From Heligmosomoides polygyrus polygyrus (taxonomy: Eukaryota; Nematoda; Chromadorea; Rhabditida; Heligmosomidae), in NCBI GenBank assembly GCA_947396885.1, contig OX377205.1, positions 76,480,969 through 76,544,968 on the forward strand: a stretch of 64,000 bases of DNA, read 5' to 3'. A program made the position numbers and the translations under genes. Under the pieces are notes generated by a model. The model worked only from the letters and a program-made list of their open reading frames with translations, ran no database searches and was not told where the DNA came from. Positions 1 through 10,916 of the stretch are shown here, piece after piece; within the stretch, counting starts at the first letter, position 1; every line of letters begins with the position of its first letter.

Positions 1-40
1 ATTGAGTAACGCCGTCCTTTATCCTTTATCCTTTATCCAT
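1..40 (+). repeat. SINE-A, 3' end with (TTTATCC)n tail (cut by window edge)
   Basis: The window opens inside the last bases of a SINE-A copy (ATTGAGTAACGCCGTCC) followed by about three units of TTTATCC. The same end and tail occur in most other copies in this window. It fixes the element's orientation: the tRNA-like head is 5' and the heptamer tail is 3'. Confidence 0.75.
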
Positions 41-801
41 GTAGCTTCATCCACTACAGTTATGAGTTACCTTTCAAATCTGTCAGAAAAAAAAGGTTGA
101 AGCCTAGCAAGTTGCACTGGGAACATTAGCTGAACAAAATGAAAGCTATTTGCACTACTAGACATGGGGTAGGAAGAACTGGGGTATAATGGTCGGTACC
201 GGTTTTCCTAACGACTCCGTTTCATTGGTTGTTACGCATCCCTGAATTTGTTAGCGGAGCGGCTATGGTGTTAAGCGGACCTTAAAACACTAAAAATGTA
301 AAATTTCACGAGTAAATATAAGAGTAACGGCGGCCTAAACCCTGAGATATAATATTAAGAAACGGTCAAGCGGAGTGACTAGGACAGCGTTGGTGCATCG
401 CTGACGAAGTATTAATTTTGAATGATCGAGTTCGTCAATCACTTCTCAATATTTGCAACAAAAATGTTTTGTTTTCTATCCGATGGCGATCAGTGCCGTT
501 TCTTTCTGGTTCATTCGAAGAGGATAATTTTTCGCTTTCCTTCGTTCCCCTGTCAAGGAGTTAGCGTAAGGTAGTTGATAAACGATATTACAACTTATTA
601 ATCTTCCTTAATTCATAAATTACTTGCTATTCGTCTCTGAATCGCAATTCAAACCAGCAATCAGTGCAGTTGCTATCGTGGTTCTGCTGGTTAATTTTGC
701 GTATTAGTGACGAGGCGTGAACAGGTAATAAGGAATCAGCTCAATTCGACTGAAGCATTACTTCAGTGAATCGGTTGCAATTAAACGAGAATCAGCGCAG
801 G
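41..801. other. Non-coding, upstream region of the microcephalin-like gene
   Basis: No open exon or recognisable repeat was seen here. The interval presumably includes the promoter and 5' UTR of the gene that starts at 802. An AG acceptor (CAGCGCAG, ending at 800) lies one base before that ATG, so the mRNA is probably spliced or spliced-leader trans-spliced right at the start codon. That is inference; no core promoter element was recognised. Confidence 0.4.
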
Positions 802-3800
802 ATGACGACAGCGTACGACTTCCCTGATCTGAACATCTCACCAATACTTGGTGAGGAGCAGAGCGATGAGGAGGACGTGGAACGAGGCATTGATGATGTA
901 CGGCTATCTTTTTTTGCATTTTGTTCGGTTTAGTGTCATAGAAGGCCGCCTATCTGCCTTTTCGAAGATGTTCCACCGATATGCTTAAAATTTAGGAAGC
1001 CGTTCCAATTCAGGACGTCCTTAAGGGACTTTCAGTTTCCGAGAACACATTATCTATGAACACGCTACCTGCGGAATCATCTGGTGGTGCGTGATCTCAT
1101 GGTTTCTAATATTGATTTCTTGGGGACTTCACCTATAGTAAGAATGATTCTACCCTTGTTTACGATTCTGAAGTCTTTCTTAATCTCCGTTAAAATGTCT
1201 AAGAAAAACGATGAGGGTAGCATTGCTTAAAAAAGGCTTTTGTTCAGCATAGGTTTCTCGTGGTCTGCAATGCATACCGTTCAAAGCAAAATTACTCTGT
1301 GCCTAATTGTATAGCAAGACCGTAATACCGTTAATTATTTTTCTGCTGGTTTAGATGTACAACGCCACCAACCGTTCTCTTATGACCAATCTCAACAAAT
1401 TGGAAACTCCTTCGATGCGTCGTCCGAAATGGCGTTTGCGGCACTTGAGTGTGATATGAAGCGGTCGCTGTTCTCCATTGCCGAGTCTTGCGACATAGCT
1501 GGCGATTTCCAGGAGTCGTTCTGCAGCATCCTCAGCGGTTAGTGCGACGTAGAACAAAATATTTACTTTCACTACGGGCTTTCATGACTCCAGAGGCCGA
1601 GGAGAGATCGAAAAAATTTCGCTCAAACTTCTTCAGCGGGCTATATAGGGTGTTCATTACGAATCTGGCATAGGTTTTTTTGGTATTTCGCTCGATTACT
1701 GTAGGCTACGGTAGGTACGGGTGACTAAGGTCGATATCACTGATTGCGCCCGAACTTCGCCTAGGGTGTTATCTAGCTTGTGGACTACCGGCAGAGTAAC
1801 TTGAAACATGCCTTGAAATAGAACAAAGCAATATCAGCATGGGTACATTTGTGCGACTTGGTCGCAAAAGAGGAAGAAAGCATCGCGTTGTCCACCGACC
1901 TGCTCCCTCCACAGAAATTCGCCTAAGTAGTCTTAATATCGGTGGTTGTTTATGCCGTACCTTCATTTAACCAGTGCCTTGAATATCTGTAGATGACTAT
2001 CGATGTTCTGCGTGTGGACTTCTGAATTCGAATAGAAGAAATTCAGCCGATGATTTACAATGAGTACGGTAGGTACAGCTGATTTTAGTCACCTGTACCA
2101 CCACACTCCATCACAATATCTATAATTAGTGATCAGCACCTCAGATAACCCCGATGGAAGAAGGCCTGGATAAATTGACAGCTTTAGTCACTTTTACCGT
2201 AACCTACCGTAATCGGCCGAAAATTAAATCAGATTCGTAATCAGCATCGCAAATAACCTCCCTAGCGAAGTTCGGGCGAAATCTTTTTGGACCTCTCCTC
2301 GACCTCTCGAGTCGTGAAAGTACGGATGTGCCGGGTATTCTTATCACACTGCCAGAAGAGCATTGCAGGATGTCGCATATGCGTGGAAATGGGGTGTTGT
2401 ACGGCCTCGTCGGAAGATGTCCGCTCGCGGCTAAGGCGGATGGGTGCTGTCGTTTCTCGACATTTGACGGAGACCACCACACATGTAGTCTTCTCTTTTG
2501 GAGGTCGTGCTTCAACTTTAAGACGAGTTTTTGCTCTCCCAACGAGGCCGTTCCTAGTAGATCCTCATTGGGTGTATGAGTGAGTTTTTGCAGTAGTCTA
2601 GCTGTTTAAAGGACGAATCATTTTTGGCTTTTAGGTGTTTCAAATCAGGATCTCGGGTTTCCGAGGAACAGTTTTCCCTGTATGACTGCCGTTTTCTGGT
2701 GGATGCTTTACGTAAGAGTCTGGTCAGTGCATGTCCTGTGGCTAAATTTTTCCTAAAGGTCTATTCTCGAGTATGACTTTTGGCAGGACGCGCGGAATGT
2801 TTCCGATAATGCGGAGCTCTTCAACCATGGAGTCAGTGTTGAGCACGGACATGGCGTTAGTGTTTCCTCAGACGCGAACGAGGGCCGTCCCTTTGGACGT
2901 AGGAGTGAGGTAGGAACAACTTTCAGTTGACTAAATTTTCAGGCCACTTTTGCTAGCATTTGTAGAGGTAATCTTGCGAGTTAATCTTCGCGTAATGGAT
3001 CCTGTAGTACTTTATTTAGTAGTTAGTTAAATTGAAGAAAGTAAAATGAAGATAGAGGCGGCCGTTTTTGAATTAGCTTATTAAAGAAAATTGAGCCGAA
3101 TCTTATTAGTCCCGTTTTTGCTACCAACAACATTTAGCTGCTCTACCCTCTTTTCTTTGAAAGCTTTGTCCTTCTTCTGCGTTCTGCTTATGTGGTTGTA
3201 TCAAATTTTTAGGACGACGTGACGTTCAGCGGGACGATGAGCGCTTCCGAACTTCTGCTAAAGATAGATCTTTTATCAAAAAGATTGGATAGAATCGGTG
3301 GTTAGTTTGTGTTGTTGTACAGCTTTTAAAACGAAGCGTGTATTTTACCTCCATTTTCATCATAGGAATAACAACTTGTGTACTAGGAGACCGCTGTCCA
3401 AGTGTATTGAAAGGTAGGACTCCATTCAGATTTTCACTGCGATCTCATTAGAAAAGTGAAGTTTTAGGAAAGTTGTTGCCCACTGGGCATGAAAACCGTG
3501 CTGAGAAAAACCGCTTGAAGGTTGTATGTTTTGGAAGCTTTCATCCTTTGGCAGATCCTTTTAACGCCTTATTTCATTAGTCCCATCCAGAGAAGAAAAT
3601 ACTTCGGCGTCGTACTCATGGCGCATTCCCGTTGGAATACCGTGAGCCGCTAAGTAGCGCTGTCCAGATACGTCGTGAGACCACAGGTGAGGTTTAGTTT
3701 CTGTATGTGATTTGCTAGGGCTTCATTAGCGTTCATCTTTTTGCAGATGAGCAGAATGCTGTGTGTGGCCGATCAAAACCCACCAGTTATGCTGACGAGG

Positions 3801-6800
3801 AAGATCCGAGCGTATGTGATGAAAATCAAGGTGAACGGGGTTTTCTCAGTATGATGTTCAATAGCTGGTAGTGAGCGTGTATGTCGAGATTTCTTAAATA
3901 AAAGGGCGCTCAGTGTTTTGCAATGTTCAAGACCTATGGATTCCCTACGCACCCCATCTCTGCTTTGATTTGGAAGCGTGCGAAGAAAAAACTCTCGGAT
4001 CTTTATCGGATGCGCAGATCAGTTAAGAATCAGAATAATTGCATTACAGCATTAAGAAAGAGGCCCGCTTCACTGGTCTGAGTTGACCCGCTCCGCTAGC
4101 CCGAGGTCAGGATCGAATCTGGATGTTCGAAACCGTGTAGCGGGTTACTATGGGACTGATTCTTTGAGGTCTTCTTGTCCAGCTTTTACGGTCAGGTCAT
4201 TTACTGGAGAAACATTGGTAAAGGTTCAAAGGTTCTGAAAACCCTTATGAGCAGAAATCTGAAGACTGCAAATTCTTGAGGTTTTTTTTTAAAGTTGCGT
4301 TGGGCCTTGCATTTTAACCGATGTCCTAATTCTGTGACATTCAACCAGTATGCTATGCAATGCACTACCGGATGCTTTCTATCCCAACAGATTTTTTTCT
4401 GACTATACGGTTCATCTGAAACTCGTCGGACTATAACTCATGTTATAGTTCGACAAGTTTTACATGTTAAACGGTTGTTGGAAGCTTTTGAACCCTGGTT
4501 CCGTCGTTGTAGTTTTTAGCGGCAAATATTTTCTGTAATACACATAGTTGTTGGATGATTGTAGACTTCGATGAATTCTTCATATTCTGTGTATTTAATG
4601 ATTATTTGCGTAATTGGGAGTGCTCTGTCTTTGGGTGTAGGTTGATCGTTTTCTCGTTCTTAAAAACAGTTCTATTTTGCAGTTCCAAAGATGACGAATG
4701 GGCGATATAAATCGAAGGCGCAATCGAAGGTGCGTACTGTTTCTTTTTTTTTCGGGTTTAAGCGCTGATATAAGGTATTGTGCGCCCTCGTACCCTCGTC
4801 AACTCTAGCACATAATGTTTATATGTGCCGATTTCCAGCGAAAAAATCGAAAGGATTTGAAAGAGAAGGAAGTATCTGACCTGAATCATTCAACAAGACG
4901 ATGCCTACGTGCGCTTGAAAACAGCTCGGACGAAACAGGCGGCCTTATGGGACTGCGGACGCCCTCTCACGGTATTTTTTATCGTTACGAAGCCCACTAT
5001 TCGTTCTAGAGTAAGTCTGATTGTTAAGGTGGAGCATATGGTCCCCTTGTTGAAACCGCGTCCTCGCTAATAAATCAGCTTCAACTGGCGTCAAGTTCCG
5101 AAGAATTTGTTGGCAAAAAACGGCCGCTAGTCGTCGCGAAGAGCAGGAATGGCATCATCTTCACTGGATTTCCGAAAGAGTGGGTTCTTCAGACGGATCT
5201 AACTTTGTAAGGTAATTACGTTGTTTAAGGAAGGAGAGGGAGTTCCATTCGGACGTTATCAGTTTGGGCTTCAAAGTGCAGACGCAGATAGGCCGGCGGA
5301 CTTACTGTGTTGTTAGTGCGAATGGCGAACGCACACTTAACACGATGCGGGCAGTAATTTCCGGTATTCCGGTCGTCAAGAAAGAATGGGTATCTACTGT
5401 TCTCTGCATGTACGGTCACGAGACTCGAAACTGTACAGGAGCACATTTCTTTAGATTGATGCATGCATGGATGAAAACAGGTTTCTTCAGCTAGACGAAT
5501 TCCAATATGAAAGGTGGCAGAAGCTGATTCAGGTGAGTACTACAAACCTTTTAACATTAGTATCCGAAACAAGAAATAAACACCGCCATGTACAATGATG
5601 GCGTCGCTCCTCATATTTACACGTTTACCGCATGCCAGTGGTTAATGCGAGTCCTAAGATGACCCCTATTCTGCTGAGTTCTTTTGTCTTCATCCTTCCA
5701 CTTTTTCTAAGACAAAGCAGATGTATTCCAGCTTCACGAATTGGTCATTAAGAGCCAACCTAACACGTCTTCTCATTTCCATTGTCTGGGTTGAAGGGCT
5801 GGAGCGTGAAACACATTACAGTACCTGCTGCTGCTAATCCGCAATCCGATTAGTGATTGCGCGCGGAAACTGTGCGCTGGCGCTCTCTTGTACTCCGCGA
5901 TGGCACTGCCCGCAAGCGGCTCGGGGTGCAATGGATAATGGCGTTGCTTCATGAGAGGGAGGTCAGGGGTTCGGTTCTCCGCGTTACGGCATCTTTGCAT
6001 TCCAACTGACTTGCTGAGATTTGAGCGGTTTTGACGTCTACACAATTTTTCAGACGTTTTCGGCGCATTTTTCCAGCTGTATGCGCTCCTGCGGTCGAAG
6101 AACCCAGTAAACCGCTTCACCAGGCAGACCATGCTGGATAAGTTACGAAATTACGGGGGAGTGGCTAAAGGACCAGAACGTCCGAAAATTTCCGCGTTCC
6201 ATCGCTAATCAGCGTGTGGATTAGCAGCAGAGCAGCAGCAGTGTGTACCGTAACTGCAGTCCTGAGCGTACATTGTGTGCGGATGCCATTCTTCGCAGCG
6301 TGGTTTGCCGTTGGAAGAGGATCTCCCATGAAGCGTACAATTCAACAAAAGTTGCATGATCACTGTCTCATCGCTCCTCTTTAACTATTTGAGACGATTA
6401 GCTCCGAAAGCAGTTATATTTATGCACGACATAAATCGAATTGTCTTTTTAATTAAAACGAATGAAATCTTCACTAAGGGTACAGAAGCATTATTACTAG
6501 CAATTTATTTCTCGTTCAGAGCAATTGAGAGGCGCCTTTGTATAATACTCTCCTTGAATATTATCACGGAAATAGAGCCAGTGCTGCTTACTAGTGGTGA
6601 GTTAAACGAGGCGGCTCGCCGCCTGGGCCGCTTTCGGACCTCTCAAGGAGGATACAAACCGTTTAACGAACCCCGACGTTTGAGCAAACCTTTTCTACTC
6701 AACTGCTCTCCTTGCGCTTGTTACGCGGTGGAGACATGGGGCGACACTGTTGTCACATCAAAGACACTGAGCCCATAGAGCACTATAGCGATGGCTTCTG

Positions 6801-9743
6801 AAATACAGCCGGTGAACTCAACGTCGAGTCGGACAGTTCCGACATGAGAAGGATTTCTCATCTTAATGAGCCAGCGGGTTACGTTTGAAGGGCTAAATAC
6901 CGTTGGGCCAGTCACAGGTCGGGACAAGTTGAATTGTAATAGATCCCGAGAGACGTCAAGCGTCCTCGAAAAAGATCTCTGATAAGGTTCGTTATCTCGT
7001 TGATCGGTCGGTTGAACCAATTGGCAAGAATGTATCCACTCATCAAGGCTGAAGTGGCAACAACATCGTGGATCATGACGATGGTTAGACAAATGGAACG
7101 CACGGTAGCGATGGTGTGCGACCAGCACGTGTAGAGAGAAGACAGCTCGTGTCGTCAAGTGTTATGTATAAGTTATACTTCAGCGACAAGTCAGCGACGC
7201 GGCTACTCGTCGCCGACAACCTATCGCAGTGCAGGTGAGTGCGGCGCGAGAGGAACAGAGTGCTCGCTCCGCACTGTGACAAGCTGTCGTCGACGCTGTC
7301 GGCGAAGTATAACATGTGCCTTAAAGCATGTTATGGGTGAAGATGTGGGTCCCCAAAGCTTCTGTTGGCGCAATCAAGCTGGTAGATATCAGCGTTTTAT
7401 GAAAGTAGTGTAACCAAAGCTACCGAAGCTTGAAGAGAACCACTAGGTACAGTTCGTTTCTAAAAAAAAATCAGCTCAAGAGCCGTTTGGTGCCCATATT
7501 GGATATGAAAGAGGAGATGGATGGAGAGTGAAGGGCTACATGGCCGCTATCTCTCAGGATTCAGCCATCTGAAGAGACCTTTGACCAGAACTAACCGACA
7601 GTTCTTCGCAAGTGATGTGGGTCTACAGTCTGCTAGTCGCGTAAACAGGCTGGTAAGCATCAGGGTCTCATGAGAAGGTTCAGGTGTGATCAAGGGTTTC
7701 AGCTCCTGAAGTCATGGCGAAAACCATGAACAGCGTCATTCTTGAAAAATCAAAATCATAGGGGGTTTTGGTGTCTGATTATTCTAAAAATATTCAAACC
7801 GAACCCGCCCTGAAATAGAACAGCCGTGAACACACGACTATTTGGAGGTAACCTTAAGCGCTTTCATCCTCATGTTTGGGGTGAGTATTGGTGAGCTCAC
7901 AAGGATGTCATGATGTTGTGTTGAATCAGCGCTGATGCCGTAGTGTAATGGGCTGGGATCATGTCCGGAAAGCAGAGGTATGGGGTGGGTTCCCGCTTGG
8001 TTCAGTGAACGAAAGGTCCTTGCAGCAACTTTAAAAGTTTTTCGCTGAGCAGTGGGTGTCGACGTTCAACCGCCTGAATCGCTTTCTGAGATCACATTAA
8101 GGCTTTGCATAGCTACCTTCAGATGAGCGGTCGAAATACTTTAGTATCGTTGTGGTGTTATTGAGCTGTTCACATCGATTGTTAACGTCTTTTATAAGGC
8201 TGACGTTTCGGCGATTTTCGCCTTCTTCGGACCTGGAAAAGCCGGGAAAAACGGAAGCATTCACAACACTACTCGCCCAAACATCATTTCTCCCTACAGA
8301 ATTTTTATTAAGGAAGAATGAGACGAGATCAGACATGGAAGTTGCGGAGAACGTCTAACCTGGCAGGGGTTGCCTTAATGGGCCATCGCTCACCCGTAGG
8401 TTGAGGTAACGTGGGTGAGTGAGCTTCAGCCCCGGGACCAGCCGACTTATACTCCCCTGTAGGTCAGATCGAATGGTGGATCAGAACCTGCAAAGTTCAA
8501 TGAAGGGTGTCAGTTCTAGCGTTATTGATAGATCCTCTTACTTTTGGTTGACCTGGGGATTCCTAGCCGTGATCCAAAGTGCCTCCAGTGTCCTGCGTGC
8601 CGACCTTGGTTATCGCGCCTGCATGGCATCGAACCCTGTGTTCTCCCCACGGAGTCAAGCCGTCTTTCATATGACCACCCAGATGCTCCTTGACACTGAC
8701 ACAAAGGGGTGTGCCCGGAGACACTTATGGTTAGGATCACGGCTAGGAATACTCTCGTCAACCGAAAGTGGGAGTGCCTAGCGATAACGCTAGAAGTGAC
8801 GTCTTCGTTGAACTCTGCAGGTCCTGATCCACCATCTGATCTGACCTACAAGGGCATATAATTCGGCTGGTCCGGCGGCTGAAGCTCACCCCGTTACCTC
8901 AAGCTACGGGGGGGGGGGCGAAGGTCCTTTACGGCAATCACCTGCCAGGTTAGACCTCTTCCGCAGCTCCCATGTCTGATCTCGTCTCACTCTTCCTTAA
9001 GAAAAGTATTCTGAAGGGTGAAATGAAATGATGTTTGGGCGAGTAATGTTGTGAATGTTCCCACTTTTCCAGGCTTCGAAGAAGGCGAAAATCGCCGAAA
9101 CGTCAATCTATTGAAAGACAATAATTTTGGTGAACAGCTCAAGAGCACCACATAATCAAGGACGTCATGCCAAGATTCATTGAAAGTCAACCTGGGTTGA
9201 AATGCTCTATTTCGTTTGTCGGTACATATTGAGTTTTTATGGATCCAAAGTACCAACCTTTCTGTAGTTAGAAGTTCCGTATAATAAAGGTTCGCTCGTC
9301 TTCAGAACCGAGTGCAGCTGCGTCTCCTGTTCTCTGAGATGGGAAAAATCTTCGTGTGTGACGACTGCAGTCCTCCTACAGATGACCTGAAGTGGATAAT
9401 AAAGGAATGCGGCGGGGAGGTTTGCTTTGAGGTTCTCCGCATTTCTCTTCACCTGCACTCAACGGAATCTGTTTCAGATAACGACTGATCCGTGCGAATG
9501 CTCCCTGGTTGTCGCGCCTCGCAATCACTCTCTGGAAATATCATGCTCTGAGGAAGTGAACTGTCCTCCTCCGGTGGTCGTGGAGAAGTACATATTGGGT
9601 AAGACTTCTTGGAAGGAGCAGTGTTTTCTAGAAACAGACGAAAATGCACCTGTTTGCCGCCACCTTCAGACTGCGTCAGTGAGAACATGGTGCTCATCCT
9701 GGATGATTACATGGAGCACGACGTCGTAGACGATCTCTGCTGA
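802..9743 (+). CDS. MCPH1: Microcephalin-like protein with three BRCT domains, 20 exons
   Basis: Exons read by hand: 802-897, 996-1086, 1355-1537, 2369-2579, 2635-2711, 2759-2909, 2943-2967, 3213-3300, 3366-3413, 3468-3520, 3581-3686, 3747-3830, 4683-4729, 4839-4971, 5029-5179, 5230-5414, 5495-5532, 9306-9419, 9478-9598, 9670-9743. All have GT/AG borders and join in phase to 2076 nt (691 codons plus TGA). Residues about 124-215 form BRCT1 (MGAVVSRHLTETTTHVVFS, then DPHWVYE). Residues about 490-589 form BRCT2 (SANGERTLNTMRAV, KKEWV), and 590-691 BRCT3 (IIKECGGE, CSLVVAPRN, VVVEKYIL). One front BRCT plus a C-terminal tandem pair is the microcephalin layout; in other animals the tandem pair binds phosphopeptides such as phosphorylated H2AX in DNA-damage and chromosome-condensation control. 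The N-terminus is acidic and the middle basic and low-complexity. BRCT1 starts later than in human MCPH1. The 5415-5494 intron has an alternative (5390-5490). The 5533-9305 intron holds repeats. Confidence 0.8.
1575..2330. repeat. Foldback (inverted-repeat) element in the third intron of the microcephalin-like gene
   Basis: The stretch from about 1575 to 1720 (GACTCCAGAGGCCGAGGAG, then TTTCGCTCAAACTTC, ATTACGAATCTGG, GTAGGCTACGGTAGG) reappears reverse-complemented at about 2200-2330, giving arms of about 130 bp around a 480 bp centre. The right arm runs to within 40 bp of the BRCT1 exon. Related sequence occurs at about 58880-59130. There is no coding capacity of its own, and it is probably a non-autonomous DNA element. 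Confidence 0.6.
5925..5997 (+). repeat. tRNA-like sequence (degenerate, tRNA-Arg type)
   Basis: The stretch contains a box-A-like GCAATGGATAATGGCG and, about 35 nt later, a box-B-like GGGGTTCGGTTCTCC, in the order and spacing of a tRNA gene. The wording is closest to tRNA-Arg (GGCGCAATGGATA... in the family). The anticodon arm does not fold cleanly, so this is a tRNA pseudogene or a tRNA-headed SINE rather than a working gene. It lies inside the large microcephalin intron. Confidence 0.4.
6721..7158 (-). other. Possible membrane-protein exons, unrecognised
   Basis: On the minus strand a reading frame at about 7140-6950 has a hydrophobic stretch (SICLTIVMIHDVVATSALMS, then GYILANWFNRPINEI). 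A second frame at about 6870-6730 has another (ISEAIAIVLYGLSVF). Both resemble membrane segments and could be exons of a multi-pass protein nested antisense in the microcephalin intron. No family was recognised, splice borders are not obvious, and chance reading frames are a real alternative. Confidence 0.2.
7340..7680. repeat. Diverged direct duplication of about 70 bp
   Basis: The stretch around 7340-7407 (GATGTGGGTCC..., AAGCTGGTAGATATCAGCG, TTTTATGAAAG) recurs at about 7612-7680 (GATGTGGGTCTAC, AGGCTGGTAAGCATCAGGG, TCTCATGAGAAGG). Sequence just before the second copy (AGCCGTTTGGTGCCCAT, GGCTACATGG) resembles 41338-41430, downstream of an RTE fragment, so this may be LINE 3' untranslated debris. 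Confidence 0.35.
8198..8234 (-). ncRNA. Hammerhead-ribozyme-like motif (degenerate), left arm of foldback
   Basis: Read on the minus strand: AGGT, CCGAAGA (consensus CUGANGA with one change), a stem-loop AGGCGAAAATCGCC, GAAA, CGTC, AGCCT. The order core-1, stem II, GAAA, NUH and short flanking stem I is that of the minimal hammerhead with almost no stem III, the type described from Penelope-like elements. The U-to-C change in the first core box would be expected to reduce or abolish cleavage. Confidence 0.45.
9071..9110 (+). ncRNA. Hammerhead-ribozyme-like motif (degenerate), right arm of foldback
   Basis: On the plus strand: AGGCT, TCGAAGA (consensus CUGANGA, altered), stem II hairpin AGGCGAAAATCGCC, GAAA, CGTC, AATCT. 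Stem II is a perfect 5-bp hairpin and GAAA plus GTC are intact. It is the inverted partner of the motif at 8198-8234. Confidence 0.4.
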
Positions 9744-10916
9744 AGCTCCCGTCCATCCTTATAGCATTCATAACCTCGCCACACGCTTCCCGAAACATTC
9801 TTATATTTTAGGATTGGAAGCATTTTTTATTAGAAGCTACAAGAGTTCTCTAGAACTCAACCCTTATTTCTTCCTAACATATGGATTCTTTAGATCTCAA
9901 CTTTATCTGTTGTGAATGGTAGCCATCCTTTAAAGCCTCGCTGTTCTGAAGTTGTTATGTTCTCATTTCGTTTAGACAATCTGCTCAAGCAGAAGCTATT
10001 TTGGCTATTCCTTATCAGGCCTATTGCCACTCGACTGCCTTCCTTGCGTGCTGCCTGCATGATGAAGCTAAAATAATGTCTTCTACAAACTACGTAACTT
10101 CATCTTCGTATGACTCTAATGTTATATTCCGAGAACGCTATCGGTAATGTAGAAGGTGCGCAAGAAGCATTGATAGCCTTTTTCAAGAGAGTATCTCAGC
10201 ACTCAGAACGGGTCAGTGCTTTGCTGGTTGTCCAGTATGCGGCGCTGTTGACGGGCGTCGCGCAGCTGCGTAGCGTTACAATGAAGCATTTAGCCGCCCA
10301 ATTAGTCTTGAAGTCACTGGCATAAGCTGCCGAATGCAGTGGTGTGGCCTTTTTCGAATCCTGTCCACTCAAAGCATGAGGTGAATTCGCAAGTCAATGG
10401 AGCTATCTGGAAACTCAGATGCTGATCGTATTCATCAGAAAGAAGGAAAATGAAACACACTTGGTTTCTATGGCAGTGTTCCTTTTCTTTTGTTTATCCA
10501 AAGAATGAGGAATCAAGATTCCTTGCTCGAACCAATGGGTACTCTCCGGGAAGGTTCTTTATACGGCCCAAGACACGAGACTGGCTTCATACTTGAGCTG
10601 AGCATGCGATGGAACTCTGGCTTTGGTAGTCTCCAAGGGTACCAATCCCAGATTTCCATCGCATGCGTACTAGCACAAAGCAGCAGCAAGAAAAGTACCA
10701 AAGAATCTGGTCCATTTCGATCAGTCAGTATTTCTTGCGCACCTTGAACATCACAATGTCCTTTCAAATCTTTATGCTATATATGTTTTCTCACATCGAG
10801 CTAGGCACTTTCAAGTTTACTTTTCAGAATGGACGTCTTTCAAATTAATTATTCATTGATTTTTTTACGCCTTTCAAATTAATTATTCATTGATTTTTTG
10901 ATCTATCGTAGTGGAG
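9744..10916. other. Intergenic, one weak start exon and short repeats
   Basis: No clear gene. A short open stretch at 10076-10143 begins ATG and encodes MSSTNYVTSSSYDSNVIFRE before a GTAATG donor; it could be a first exon but has no supporting partner. An inverted pair (GCATGCGATGGAA near 10602, TTCCATCGCATGC near 10655) and a tandem direct repeat at 10830-10901 are also present. Confidence 0.3.
10830..10901. repeat. Two tandem copies of a 36-bp AT-rich unit
   Basis: The unit CTTTCAAATTAATTATTCAT followed by TGATTTTTT occurs twice back to back, separated only by variations of ACGC. It ends just before the 5' truncation point of the LINE fragment that follows, so it might be part of a target-site duplication made at insertion. 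That link is inference. Confidence 0.6.

Larger units (their letters stand above)
8151..9152. repeat. Large foldback element (about 1 kb palindrome) carrying hammerhead-like motifs
   Basis: From TGTGGTGTTATTGAGCTGTT at 8151 the sequence is mirrored by AACAGCTCAAGAGCACCACA ending at 9152. The arms, about 440 bp each, match imperfectly along their length. Shared landmarks include ACGTTTCGGCGATTTTCGCC near 8204 against its complement near 9090, GTCTAACCTGGCAGG near 8354 against CCTGCCAGGTTAGAC near 8942, and GGTTGACCTGGGGATTCCTA near 8548 against its diverged complement near 8740. The centre at about 8600-8715 is unpaired. The element sits in the intron that splits BRCT2 from BRCT3. A poly-G run at about 8910-8919 breaks one arm. 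It is probably a Penelope-derived or non-autonomous foldback element. Confidence 0.75.

Noticed and set aside
2204..2542. 112-codon minus-strand open frame
   Set aside because: It lies antisense to the BRCT1 exon, whose plus-strand frame has clear domain motifs and in-phase splice sites.
5773..6132. 119-codon minus-strand open frame
   Set aside because: It reads through the complement of the tRNA-like sequence at 5925-5997; such frames are common artefacts of tRNA-derived repeats.
8522..8781. Overlapping open frames on both strands in the middle of the 8.1-9.2 kb foldback
   Set aside because: Both follow from the palindrome's symmetry; no domain recognised.
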